From Montifringilla adamsi (lineage: Eukaryota; Chordata; Aves; Passeriformes; Passeridae), in the NCBI GenBank assembly GCA_017590115.1, contig JAGGNK010003335.1, positions 11,346,286-11,410,285 of the forward strand: 64,000 nucleotides of DNA, read 5' to 3'. The translations under genes and the position numbers were made by a program. Below the pieces are notes generated by a model. The model searched no databases. It saw only the letters and a list, made by a program, of their open reading frames with translations, and was not told where the DNA came from. Shown piece after piece: positions 13,211 to 23,800 of this stretch. The stretch's first letter is position 1. Every line of letters begins with the position of its first letter.

Positions 13211-13563
13211 CTTTAAGCTGGCATAAGCCAGCTCTGCAGCAACTTCTTTCAGAGGGCAGCCCACTATTCCAGTTCCTCTGCCTTCTCTTTCCTGGCCCAG
13301 TACTGCTCCTTTCCCCATGCTGGCACCAGCACACACATGATTATGAAATGAACCAGGCCAGGGAACTCTGCCAGCTTAAAACCAAACAATTTCCTTTTCT
13401 CCAGGTTAGTTTTGACCTGGATGAGTTCCCTGATCTGGTTCATTGTGGGGCCACAAGAACACTTGTGCTGGCACAAGGTAGGGAGCAGCAGAGGGAGTGA
13501 GGAGGAATGTGGGGAAGGAAGGGCCATTTCCTTCAGCAGCAGTGCTGGTTTATGCTGGCTTAG
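13211..13563. repeat. 350-bp imperfect inverted repeat (foldback element)
   Basis: The two halves are diverged reverse complements centred near 13400. The inner arms are clearest: aatgaaccaggccaggga at 13348-13365 pairs with the reverse complement of 13425-13444, read as aatgaaccagatcaggga. The outer arms match too: taagctggcataagccagc at 13214-13232 against the complement of 13544-13562 (aagccagcataaaccagc on that strand). Both strands therefore translate to similar peptides: MNQARELCQLK on the plus strand and MNQIRELIQVK on the minus. The arms are about 175-190 bp with small gaps. A MITE-like foldback or a palindromic conserved element of the Eulor/UCON kind are the two readings. No transposase is present. 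Confidence 0.75.
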
Positions 13564-14084
13564 AGACTTGGTGTATCTGTGGTGTTAATTGCTGAAAATT
13601 ATGTGCTCCAAACTGTGTGTCACAGCTGAGAGATTTTCAGGGAAAAAAGCCTCTCTCTCTTTTAAAATGGAACCTGATTTCTTAGGTTCTTCTTAGTTAA
13701 AATTTGGTGGATCAGAGTCAAAACCGAGATCATAATGTTATGTCAAATAATTGTCAGTCTACCTAGGTATGATAAAAAGGGAGATGGGGGCAAGGGGCAG
13801 GGAAAAGCTGCTTCCAAAATTATACAGCAGATGAGGAGCAGAGGCACAATGACCTGGCATGTCTCCTTGCAGCCTGGTTCCCACCAGTGGCTTCCCTGTC
13901 TCTCTGTATGGCAAAACCAAGTCAGTTGGCTGCCACACAGTACTCAGTTCCCATGTGCATTGATGGTGCACATTTATTATGTGTTTATTTAAATATCAAG
14001 GAGAATAAATCATCTGAGTGGCAGCTTGGTGAATGATTTGTCAGAAGTTGTCTCATTTATCCTAATAAAATGTGAACTAATTCA
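13564..14084. other. Unannotated spacer
   Basis: Two opposed short frames at 13735-13992 are shadows of each other. No repeat or gene is recognised between the inverted repeat and the next relic. Confidence 0.55.
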
Positions 14085-14150
14085 TTTATCTCAGTGAAGC
14101 TTTCTCTGGGTTTACAGTGGTGTAGCTGAAAGCAGGATTGGCCCCATGAC
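14085..14150 (+). repeat. Ancient amniote MITE-like relic (tttacagtggtgta motif)
   Basis: The order ctcagtgaag - ctctgggtttacagtggtg - agctgaaagcaggattggccc matches my memory of one arm of a palindromic short element common in turtles and crocodilians, in which a ggatttacac-ggtgtaactgag block is followed by a cagaatctggccc end. Only one arm is visible. The assignment is from memory, not from a search. Confidence 0.45.
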
Positions 14151-15955
14151 TCTGTAGGAGCATTAGTGAGTATTCTGCTTCCAAATTTTACTTGTGCTCT
14201 ACTGAGTTAATCTGATGCATCCATTAAATTTTGGGGCACAAATCTTTCATTTATAGCTGCAACCAACAAGAAGATACCAAAATCTGACCCATTAATGGAA
14301 TAACGGACATCAGCAGAAGTTCTCTGTATTTGCTCCCCTGCAGTTCCACTGGGTGAGGGACTCATTTCAGCCCTGCTGGGCAGTGCTGAGGTCACTGTGG
14401 CTGCTCTGGCTTTACAAGGGGTTTTCTGATAGGGAGATGTGAAATGTTCATTATGCTCCTCATGTATGTAATTCACACTGAATCAGCCTATCAGTTGGAT
14501 TTTGAAGGTGAGGTTCTTATGCATAAGAAATTCCCCTTTTTAAGAAAAAGCCCCTTAATTTTAGTTATTTTCTTCCCCTTTTCTTTGGTTCCTTAGAATG
14601 TTATTGTTTTCAACTGAGAGGATAATTTATAGTGAATCTTGACCATATTCCAATACCTTTTCCCACCTGAGGAGAGATGTACATGAATTGATTTGCATAT
14701 TTATTGAATGTATGCTCCTAGGATGGCCACACTGTGATGTTGTGCCTCATTTACAGCTTGTTCCTGCTGACTCTCCAGCTTGTTAAAGGAGAGCCACTGT
14801 AAAAAGAAAACAAGTGTTATATGGGGACTACAAACATAAAAGTGACTGAAGTATGGAGGGAAAGGAATAGACTGGCAGCCTGAAAATATAATAAACCACT
14901 AAAGCTTTATAGGGAGGCCTGCAGAGCTTGTTGTCTAATTACTTCTAGTGATGAAGAATGTCAATAATTATAATTTTCAAGCCTCTATGACGTTTACATT
15001 TGTAAATGCTTCAGAGACTGGCTTTAATAAAACCCACTGAGGCTTTTCTAAAGGAGCTCAGATGAGGCTTGCGATGCTACTTTTTACAAAAAGAATGGAT
15101 TTTATGCATCTGTGCTCAGCCTGTTGGATGCTCACAGCCCATTGCCAGCATGTCCAGCCCAAGCCAGTCAAAGCAATGGGATGGTCTGGTCACACATTTA
15201 TGACAGAGCCTGAGATGAGTGGTAGAAATAGCAATTCTTAGAGTGGGTTTGTTGGAGTGCGTTTGGCATCTCTCATTTTACAGGTATATCACTAATGAGA
15301 ATTGAAGTGGCCCCAGATGTTGGCAGTGGTAGAATTTCTGTGATAAGGCAAGGTTAAAGGATTAGTAAATTCTCAGTTTCTAGAGGTTTTCTGTGATATG
15401 TTTGAGTAATTTCACAACCCAACATTTTGATAGCCCTTTTAACTCAATGGAGATGATAAAAAAATTAAGATTATAAAAATAAGACAGAAATTAGGGTCAT
15501 TTTAAAATGCCATGTGGTAAGGATCTCATCATTCCATATTAATTTCCTATGCACTGTAATAATGTTGTCCTCACACTAGTCTTTGGCACTCAGATGGATT
15601 AAATTTTAGCATAAGTTATTAGAAACTATAAATAAGGTCTCAGTCTGATTAAAATCCTTTGGAGAAATGGAAAATAATAATCTGGAGGAAAAAAAAATCA
15701 CATCTTAATTACAATAGCAAATAAGATTAATTTGCAACAGCAGTGATACTTACACTGTTTTGTTTTAGTGTCAAACAAAATGTGTCTATTTAAAGAACCT
15801 ATGATAGCCAGGTGGTTTTTATACATAGCTATTATTCCTTATTTATGCTGGTACAGGTGTAAAGGTGTATTCTGAAAGGCTTTCTGCATATTATGTTACC
15901 TCACAAAAGTATTATTGTAAAATCTAGCATGTGAAAACCTTCACTGCAAGGAGTT
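14151..15955. other. AT-rich unannotated DNA with one enhancer-like block
   Basis: The stretch is strongly AT-rich with no long open frames. The block at 14930-15130 holds taattacttctag, tcaataattataatt and isolated CpGs (tgacgttt, tgcgatgc), a texture usual for conserved non-coding DNA. The rest (15200-15950) shows many ATTA/TAAT cores but nothing that can be named. Confidence 0.4.
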
Positions 15956-15997
15956 TGGAGGTGTAAAAAGATTCTTTTTGTTTCTTTTACACCTCCA
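15956..15997. repeat. Compact hairpin, 12-13 bp perfect outer stem
   Basis: The arms are ggaggtgtaaaa and ttttacacctcc, with an inner aaaaaga/tcttttt pairing. Total length is about 42 nt, too short for a standard microRNA precursor, and the flanks do not extend the stem. It may be the remnant of a palindromic element or a chance inverted repeat. Confidence 0.8.
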
Positions 15998-18914
15998 CAA
16001 ATATTCTTCAATTTTTTAAACCAGAATGCCTATGAAGACATTATACTTATTTTGGTTCCCCAACACCCAGAGAATAAGTATTGTTGCGGAGACAGGAAGA
16101 GATACTTTTTGTTTTACCAAAAAATGCTTAAAAATATTTTTAAAGGGCATGAGATGTTTTGTGTTAAATATTGCCAATGCTGAAAGATGCTGAAGGTTTC
16201 ATTTGAACAGCTTGGTGCAAGGTTCCCTCTTTCAACAAGTCTGTGTCTCAAACTCTGTTGTGTAATGAAACCAGATGCCAACTATTTTGAAAAATAAACT
16301 GCCTAAGTTGGATTCCTGTTAAGCAATCAGCTTTAATCCTCTGGAGAAAGGGTGAGCAGCTTTGTTCCTCTTTGTTGAAGGCTGGGTTAACCTCCTTCAT
16401 TTCTTGGGCTGTAATAACTTGGTTTTATAGAGAAAGCCTTCCATGTGCTTAAAGCTCTGCTTGGACACAGGGCACTTCCCAGCTCCCAGGACAGCTGGTT
16501 TGTGTGTTTGGATACCTCTTCAACCACCCAGCTCTGGCCTTTATAAGATTCTCAATACCACAGAAGAGCAGCTGCACTCGGAGAGCAGTTCCATAGTTAC
16601 CCTGAGCTGACCTAAATCAGCACAATGCCCAGACCACTGGTCTTGCCCTCCTATCTCTGTTTGGAGACAGGTCTTTTGGAAAGGATCATTTGGAGCATGG
16701 TTCCACAACAGCCTAAGCTAGTCTGTGCTGGGACTGGCTTCTGGCTTTGCATTCTCTCCACATGCACTGTTGGATCAGAGTTCAAAAGTTAATGACTTTT
16801 TTTCTTTTTGTAGTGTTAATTTTTCTGCCACCTTCGTGACCTGAACTGGGTCATGCAGGAGAGAGTGTGCCTTTTCCTGTGCCAAGAACAAAATGAAATG
16901 TGCACAGGAGTTCAGTATCTATTAGGATAGACCTTGACAAAGAGGCTATGAGACTGTCAGCAAGAGAAGCACGTCTGATGCACTCACTTGGGCTAGGACT
17001 TTCCTGTTTTGGTTTTCCGGTATATTTGCAAACACACACTTATTTGCTTTTTTTGTTGTTTAAACACCTCTCTTGTCCGGGACAGGTCTGCTCCCTGCTC
17101 TGGCAGCTGACAATGCATTTCCTTCTGCAGAGAGTCCCGTCAGACTCCCCAGGGTTGCCAACACACAGAGAAGAGGGTTGCTAGAGGCACTTTCACACCT
17201 ACTAATGGAAGAGTCATCAAAACTGGTCTCTGAGGGAAATGATTTCTCCTTGAAAGTGAAAAGAGTTAAATCATGGTGGGTGCTTCCTGACATGAAATTC
17301 AGCCCATGAGAGGAGACTGCTGGAGGGGAGGGAGTTGTCCCTTTTTAGGACTATACCCATCTTCTGAACACTCTCTCTCTGCTTGCTTCTTGTCTTACAA
17401 GAATATGCAAAAGATGACAAGTATCTTTTGCAAGACCTGCAGCTATTTACTACAGGATTTGTAGAGAAAAACAGTACAGCCTCCCTGTTTCCCCTTCAAA
17501 CCCAGGACTGTGAAATTATTGCTGCAGCAAAAGAATTAAGGCTCTTGCTGGAATAGAAAAACTCACTCGTTTGCATGGAGTTACAGGCAGGACTTGGGTG
17601 ATGGGCTAATACCCATCAACACATTTTTGATGTCACTGTGCTGTTCCCCTCTACTTGAGCTGACAGCTGATGGCAGGGCTTGGCTGCATCTCCCCTGCAT
17701 TGAGAGGAGTTTAGATGTCAGATGCAGGGAGATGGAGCAAGCTTGAGCAGCCAGCCGTGAGCAGGGTGAAGCAGTGAGGAATGACTCTCTGCTCGGGGGC
17801 GTGAGGTGCCATTGCGAGCCTGACCTTTTGAATACAAAGCATTTGTCAGAAATCCAGACAAAAACGAGCCAAACCAGTCAGGGTGGCTCTGCCTTTCTTT
17901 TAAGGGAAGCTCATGTATTTAAGCAGACACACCTACCCCCAGGCATGACCCAGACATTGTATGCAGGGATCTCTGATGATACTGGGGCCCCTTGTTAACT
18001 CCAGTTAGCAGGAGAAATAAACTTCACACCCTTGTGTGGGCTCTTTGTTCATTTCAGATGGAAGTCCAGTAACTCCCATTCTAGCCAGGGCAATTTGTAA
18101 AAGGGTAGCAAGATGTTAAAGGCACCATGACATGGGTGCAGGCAGTTCTACTAAGAGGTGTGTGAATCCTAAATATCCTGTCCTGCACCTTGGAGTTTCA
18201 CTGCTCAATGTCTGCCATGCAGCCAGCCTCTCTCAGAGGCTGTCTCCCAACATTTCTGTGACTCCTGAGCCACCACTCTCCAATGCAGATCTCCCAAAAT
18301 CTCATGCCTGGAGCTCTGGACTCCCATGACTGAGTCCCCCATGATCTCCCTGTGCAGCAGGGCCTCGCAGCCATGCAGGGCCTCTGCCTCACACCTAGTT
18401 GGTCATGGTAGGAGCATGAGGATGTGAATGGCAGCTCAGGGTCAGGAGAGGGCAGTGAAATTTATGCACCCTGGAATCCCTGTCAGAGGCACTTTTGTGC
18501 ACCACAGCTGAGAGTTCTGTCCATCCAGATCTGGAGAGCTGATACACAACATCCCATGTGTGAGAGGTCACAGGCTGCTCTGTGTGGCAGAATGAGCAGG
18601 ATGAACCCTCCTTACACTCCACGATTCCAAGTATGCTTTTCCTAGGAGCATTTCTTCCCTCCTTTGTTAAATCTGCTTTAAGCTGCTGCAGAGCTGCACC
18701 CCCAGTAACCTCCCAGGGACTCTTGGAAACGTCCACAGGTTGCACGCCGTGGAATAACACATCAGCACATTCCACAGTCACTTTCAACTCTGCTCTCCTC
18801 CCTAAGCCATTCATGCACGCAAACTGTGGATTAAGGAAGGCAGAACTCCAGCTGGGAAGAACCTCCTCCTGTTCCCTGCTCCTTTCTGCAGTAGCAGACA
18901 GAACAATTGGCCAT
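15998..18914. other. Unannotated DNA
   Basis: No gene or named repeat is seen. Opposed overlapping frames occur at 16851-17309 and 18132-18962; the longest are 139 codons (minus, 18395-18814) and 126 codons (plus, 18582-18962). They overlap one another and show no domain. The GC content rises toward 18900, leading into the CpG patch. Confidence 0.5.
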
Positions 18915-19110
18915 CCGAGCGAACCTGGAGTCCCGCAGCGCTGCCCGAGCCGTGCGGAGTAAAGATCCAGCGGGGTGAGGAACCGGCGGAACGGGGAGCG
19001 AGCCCTGGCGTCGCTCCGTGCTCGGCCCTGACATCTAGTGGAACAATTCCTCTAAAGCACCTCAAGCCGAGCAGGAAAGATCAGGGTTTGCTTCCCTGCG
19101 AGGCTCGGTG
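18915..19110. promoter_or_regulatory. CpG-dense patch (small CpG island, possible promoter)
   Basis: About 17 CpG dinucleotides fall within roughly 150 bases (18917-19060), including gcagcgctgcccgagccgtg and ggcgtcgctccgtgctcgg, in a window where CpG is otherwise rare. Such density normally means the DNA is kept unmethylated in the germline, as at promoters or strong regulatory elements. A CTCF-like motif lies at its right edge (19028-19043). No exon is evident on either side, so if it is a promoter it would most likely serve a non-coding RNA. Confidence 0.5.
19028..19043 (-). promoter_or_regulatory. CTCF-like motif
   Basis: Read on the minus strand the sequence is TTCCACTAGATGTCAG. It follows the CTCF core pattern CCA-C/G-T/C-AG-A/G-G/T-GGC-A/G with one mismatch (T for G in the GGC). 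It sits beside a CpG-dense patch, a typical setting. Binding cannot be shown from sequence. Confidence 0.4.
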
Positions 19111-20429
19111 GAGCAACCATTCGTCTGTATGATCGTTTCTTTTATTGCACGTAACACTGCCAAAGGATTTGTTGCGGGAGAAAGGAGGAGGTCGCTGCAT
19201 GAACAAGAAGAACGCACTTTGGGTAGTAGTTTTTACCTTTTCCTCCAAATCTGAACTTCTTTTTGCTGTCAGGTGGGAAGGTCTTTTCACTGCAGCAGTG
19301 ACAAACATCAGTTTCACAGTTACTTCTTGATTAACACCATTAAATGAAAACCAACTGTGACACTATCCCAAGAGACCATAGGGTAAAACTGTCAGAGAGC
19401 TCATAATAAACCCTGTGAAAGATGCAAAATTGCTATGGGCTAAATTTTCCACCTGGCTTCTCAGAACACAGCTGTGCCACTTGTAAAGTACCACTGTTTG
19501 CACACACGACCCTTGCTCTGTTTTCGCAGGTGAGGAAGGAGCTATCTGTGCAAGAAAAACAATTTGTCTATATAAACCAGATTTTTCAACTGCTCAGCTG
19601 GAAGTGATGCACATAATTGTCTTTCATAAGGAAATGTATAAAAACCTCACTGCAGCTAAGAGGCCAAATGTGGTTTTTTGCTCTTGGAAAGTTGTGGAAT
19701 GTTTGTGATGCACTTTGTGTAGGAGCTGGAAGCATTATGGTGACAGTGACGACAAAGATGACCAGCTGTTGTTGAGGTACAACAGGAATCTTTATTTATA
19801 AGATTTAGAGACTCTGCCTTTGTGGTGCTTGATCACCAGTACAGACAAATTGAGTTTCCCATGGCCAGAGAGCCCTGCAAGGGGCTGGGTTTAAGGTTCA
19901 TGCCTTCCCACACGCAAGTCAGATCTTTACAAAGGCCAAACCTCATTCTTTTACATTCTTCAAAGAGGGGCATAGAGAAAGGGGCAGGAATGCCTTAAAT
20001 GGCCCCAGGAATTTCAGGTTGGATTACTCTTTAGAGATGTGCTTCAGTGCCTGGCCAAGTGACTGACTAACCCTGGAGAAAGTTACTGTCCATCATCTGA
20101 CTCTGCCTGTGGGGCACACCTCACTTCATCTCTAATGCCAGCAGAGTTGGTTTCTAGGCTGTGCTGATTGTTGGCAACTTATTAAACTGCTTTTGGTTGC
20201 ATGTCTGGACCTTAAAAGTCTGATCTGAGGCAGGCGAAGTAGAATCAGAGCCAAAGCTTTTGTACTCTTTCCATCTGCTGCTTGATTCTTCATCAAATTC
20301 AGGGCAGAGGCAGTGTCAGAGAGCTCCTGCAGAACAGAGGCATCTCTGCTGCTAATGTGCTGGGCAGTGCCTCTGTCTCAGGGCCAGGGCTTCTCCTGGT
20401 GGGTTTATTTAGAATTTGCACAGTTTGAT
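19111..20429. other. Unannotated DNA
   Basis: Short opposed frames at 19081-19330 and one plus frame at 19422-19607 carry no recognisable domain. No interspersed repeat is recognised. Confidence 0.5.
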
Positions 20430-20700
20430 CACTGCACGAGTCTTAAACAAGGAATTAATTGAGATTTTAATAAATGGTCACTGCATGCTAATTGAGTACC
20501 CACTTGATTATTTAAAGATATTATGTGAAGTTTATGTAATTGGTTACATTGGTATTAAATTAGCATATAAAATCTCCTGCAACTCTCGTATGATTTAATG
20601 AGCCTGTTATCGTGCGTGAATAAAACGGTGATTGATGAGTGAAAACCTCTTTTCCGAGCACAGAGATTGTTTAATAAAGTCAGAAATATTTCTGACATGT
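20430..20700. promoter_or_regulatory. Candidate conserved non-coding element (POU/homeodomain-like sites)
   Basis: An AT-rich block that nevertheless keeps CpGs (cacgag, tcgtatg, atcgtgcgtg, aacggtg, tccgagc). It contains two exact copies of the octamer variant ATGCTAAT in opposite orientation (20485-20492 on plus, 20559-20566 on minus), plus homeodomain-type TTAATTGA near 20455 and GTAATTGG near 20537. This texture is typical of developmental enhancers conserved among vertebrates. Conservation itself is not observable here. Confidence 0.4.
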
Positions 20701-21539
20701 ACTGAGTTACTCATGTTATGCAGGTCACTTTTTGACAACAGAGTGACCCATGTGTATAATGAGGACTTTGGGATTGAAATGGATTCCTAACTAACCCAGC
20801 ATGTGACTGGATTTGGACCTGCAGTCTCACAGCAGCCCATGAAAAAAAGAGAGGTCACTACTCTGTCCTGGCTGAACTCCTCTCTTTTTAATTGTCAAGC
20901 ACTGAAATGAACTGAGCTGTATTTCAGGGTTCAAAAGAATAGAAAATATAAAAGGCAAGCAGTAATCGGGAAAAGGAGGATTTGAAGCTTCTTCTCACAT
21001 TACTGTAAACCTGATGCCACTTCCATCTGACAGCTCAGAGTTGCCTCATTTGTGGTCTGTCTTGGGTGTGCTGAAACCCCAGCATCAGCCCAGGGACAGC
21101 CCGGCCAAACCCCCTTTCCTCTGGCTATAACTGCCATCTCCTACTGTTCTGGCAACTGAAAGGTGCAGCATCTTAAGAGAATCTTTGATGGCCATTACAG
21201 GAATTGTGGTGTGTTGCACTGATTTTGGGCCAGAGTATGTGCATGAAATGGCACCAGTAGATGCATTTGAGCAAAGCCACTCCAGCAGTGTGGGGGAGAG
21301 GGAACATTACCCGGCAATGAACTGCTTTGCTGGAATGTTTTGGGGTTCACTGGAAATTGGTGCAAGAAAGGACAGCCACATTGGCAGGAGCTGAGGGGTG
21401 TTTGCAGGGGTGTGGAGTCACTCCTGCTCCCGTGATCCTGAGCTGATGGCAGGGTACTCAGCTGCATAAGGTGAAAATATGGATGCTAGGATTTGATGTA
21501 ACTGAGCCTTGCTCTGCCTGTGTAGAAAGCAGATGTTCT
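20701..21539. other. Unannotated spacer
   Basis: No gene or repeat is recognised. Opposed frames at 21185-21467 are shadows of each other. Confidence 0.5.
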
Positions 21540-21765
21540 CAAGTTTCCAGGTGTTGAGAAATGCTGTGTCAAGATCATGGAGAAGCTTGCCAGGTAGTTT
21601 AAAGATTGTTAGTTTTCTCATCTCCTGGGCACACTCCCAAGCCAGTGTTCGATGCCTGAAAAAAGGCAGACAAACATCTGTCAAGACTGATGTAGGCAGA
21701 GCTGCTCCTGCCTTGGGGCAGCCAGACAGTCTAGGTGATCTTTAGAGACCCTTTCCAGCCCTTAT
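21540..21765 (+). mobile_element. Ancient CR1/L3-like 3' end
   Basis: The right end reads gctgctcctgccttggggc, then gtctaggtgatctttagaga, then ccctttccagcccttat. This is the order seen at the 3' end of old amniote CR1/L3 subfamilies (a tcctgccttg block, a ctagatgatctc block, then a tcccttccagccct block). The piece upstream (acaaacatctgtcaagactg) also fits that 3' UTR. It is far more diverged than the avian CR1 copies in the window. Confidence 0.65.
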
Positions 21766-22984
21766 CTGAGACTAATTTCCTGAAGAAACAGGACCTGTAC
21801 AGACTTTCTGCTTGTCTATCCTCCATCTCTCCAACAGTTTTGGAGACAATTGGCCAATTTTAGACATGTGAAGAATGAAGGAGAATAGATACCTAAGGTT
21901 GGGTGGCTGTGCATGTCCATGATTCCTAGGAATCATACTACTTGTGCTCACAGTGGGAAGGAAGAAGAAGATGTGCCCAGGTTGGTATTTTGTGTTGCCA
22001 CTTTTCCATTCTGTGCTCTGGGCTCTGCAGCAGGATGAGTGTGCCGGATTCTGATGTCTGTGTGTGAACAGTCTGCCCAGGCCTAAAGATACAGGGGCAA
22101 AATTTGAAAACAAGGTTCAATGCATTCCCTCTAGAGGTCTGATTCCTTATCTCTTTCCCTCCTGCTCACTGGCTTGATTTTGCATGCTTATCTGTTACAT
22201 CCTCTTCCTGCCCAATAAAAAGCCATTTTTGGAGGCGGATGTGCACATGTGCCTGAGTGCTGACCTCTACAAAGCTTTTTAAATATCCCAAGCTGCAAGC
22301 ACACATTTAAATGACTATTGTTTGAGTCAGTATTCTTATTTATTTGCACTTATGGCAGAACCTACAACCTAGCAGACCTAATGATATCAGGAGTACTAGG
22401 GTGGCTGGTTTGCTTCTGACTGTGGGGGTTGTGTGGGGTGCAGCCAGATCATACTTCTTTCTGCCACAGAGCCTCCAGGCAGATTCTTGTCTGAGACTTG
22501 TGCTCAAACATGTAAGGTCAAATCACAAGCTGTGCTTTTGATTATGCCAGAGTTCATTCCAAGGAGGAGCGAACTCAATTGTTGATTCTTCATCAAAAAC
22601 TCTCCTCACCACAGCTCTCCAGCAGGCATCAGGGATGTGATCCCAAAGTGATTCAGCCCAGAGAACCATGAGGAATATCAGGCACCAGTGTCTACAGAAA
22701 GGGTGATAGCCCAGAGCACTGTGACAGAGGACCACATTTCCCTGGGTGCACATGCAGAGCCTGCAGACAGGGCAGTAACGTGTCCCTGAGGGCAGACAAC
22801 ACCCATTTCCCTCTCTGCTGGGGCACTGTGTACGGTGGCAGCTGACAGGCAACCTGGAAACCACTGTCTGACAGGCAAAGCTGAGGGGGAAGCGAAAATG
22901 AGCACTAAGAGCAAGGTGTGACTCACTGAAAACACACTCCAGGCTGGGGCTGGATCTTGCTGCAAAGAGAGAAAACAAAGATGG
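21766..22984. other. Unannotated DNA with a cysteine-rich open frame
   Basis: A minus-strand frame at 22523-23008 (161 codons, first codon TTG) is cysteine-rich in its middle and overlaps a second minus frame of 120 codons. Its beginning lies over a MIR relic, which argues against a real N-terminus. A good acceptor-like ttctctctttgcag precedes 22966 on the minus strand. I do not call it a gene; see the findings. Confidence 0.4.
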
Positions 22985-23100
22985 TGAGAAATAAGGTAGA
23001 AACCACAAAGTGATGCAGTAGCTTGCTTAAGGTCACACAACAGGATGGTAGAAGAAGTTGAACTGAGCTTTCTTGGTGCCTGCTTTAGTGCTAGTTCAGC
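22985..23100 (+). mobile_element. MIR SINE core relic
   Basis: The segment gtagcttgcttaaggtcaca, then caacaggatggtagaagaag, then ttgaactgagc follows the MIR core order (a taacttgcccaaggtcacac block, then an agctagtaagtggcagag block, then the gattcgaacccag block). MIR is an old tRNA-derived SINE present as relics across amniotes. The copy is degenerate and cannot be mobile. Confidence 0.75.
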
Positions 23101-23199
23101 TCAGCTGCCTGCCTTCCAGCATGTTGTGACTGCAGAACCCACAGTCACTTAGGCCTGTTATTATTTGTACGTCTGCTGAAGCAGGTTTCTGGATTTCAC
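23101..23199. other. Short spacer
   Basis: Between the MIR relic and the next block nothing is recognised. Confidence 0.5.
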
Positions 23200-23420
23200 C
23201 CATGCTGGTCTATCCTCCTGGGAAGTCAAATGGAAATGCTGCAGCCTCTAACGATCTCATTCCCCTGCCAATGCACTGGAATCACAAGCGTTTGCCTTCG
23301 CTAAATATAGCGGAGAGGGACCTGTGGCTGATCAGTATTTCTCCCATTAGTGCTGTAGGTGGAACTGCACTTAATAGGAATTACACTAAATGGATATAGG
23401 AGACATGGGGATAATTGACC
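23200..23420. promoter_or_regulatory. Candidate conserved non-coding element
   Basis: Moderately AT-rich block keeping clustered CpGs (aacgatctc, aagcgtttgccttcgctaaa, tagcggag) followed by cttaataggaattacactaa with TAAT cores. The combination suggests constraint; no motif is specific enough to name a factor. Confidence 0.3.
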
Positions 23421-23514
23421 AAACTTGTCTTAAATGTGTTTGTGGAGAGAAAGAAGCCGCAAAATGACAGGCATTTTCCCCATTAGCCTCTCTAGAGAAG
23501 TTGCAGGCACTGTA

Positions 23515-23615
23515 GGCCAGATTCTCAGCTAGAGGGATTTGCCACTGCCTTTTTGTCTTCCCTGGAATCAGGCTGATTTACCCCAGATGCAAACAGTTTA
23601 TTGGAGTCGCCTGGA
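23515..23615. repeat. Ancient amniote MITE-like relic (ggccagattctcagct end)
   Basis: The left end, aggccagattctcagctaga, and the inner gctgatttaccccagatg match the two halves of a palindromic short element I remember from turtles and crocodilians, whose ends read ggccagattctcagctg and whose arms carry gatttacaccagctgag. The assignment is from memory. Confidence 0.5.
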
Positions 23616-23744
23616 ATATTAAATGTCTTAGGCTCGTGGAAAAGTGAGGAAAAGACATAACTACTACAACCACAGGTTTATTGTCATGAGTTTGAGCTTT
23701 TAAAATAGGAATAACTGAGCCTGCTGAATAATAGAATTAAGGCC

Positions 23745-23800
23745 AATATGCCCACTGGTGTAAATGAGCATGCAGCTGTATGGCCAGAAATAGGATTCCA
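23745..23800. repeat. Possible second MITE-like relic
   Basis: The block gcccactggtgtaaatgagc resembles the same ctggtgtaaatcagcat arm as the relic at 23515-23615, 150 bases to the left. It may be part of the same or a neighbouring old insertion. Short and degenerate. Confidence 0.3.

Noticed and set aside
15956..15997. Hairpin as a microRNA precursor
   Set aside because: The stem is too short and the flanks do not pair, so normal processing is unlikely.
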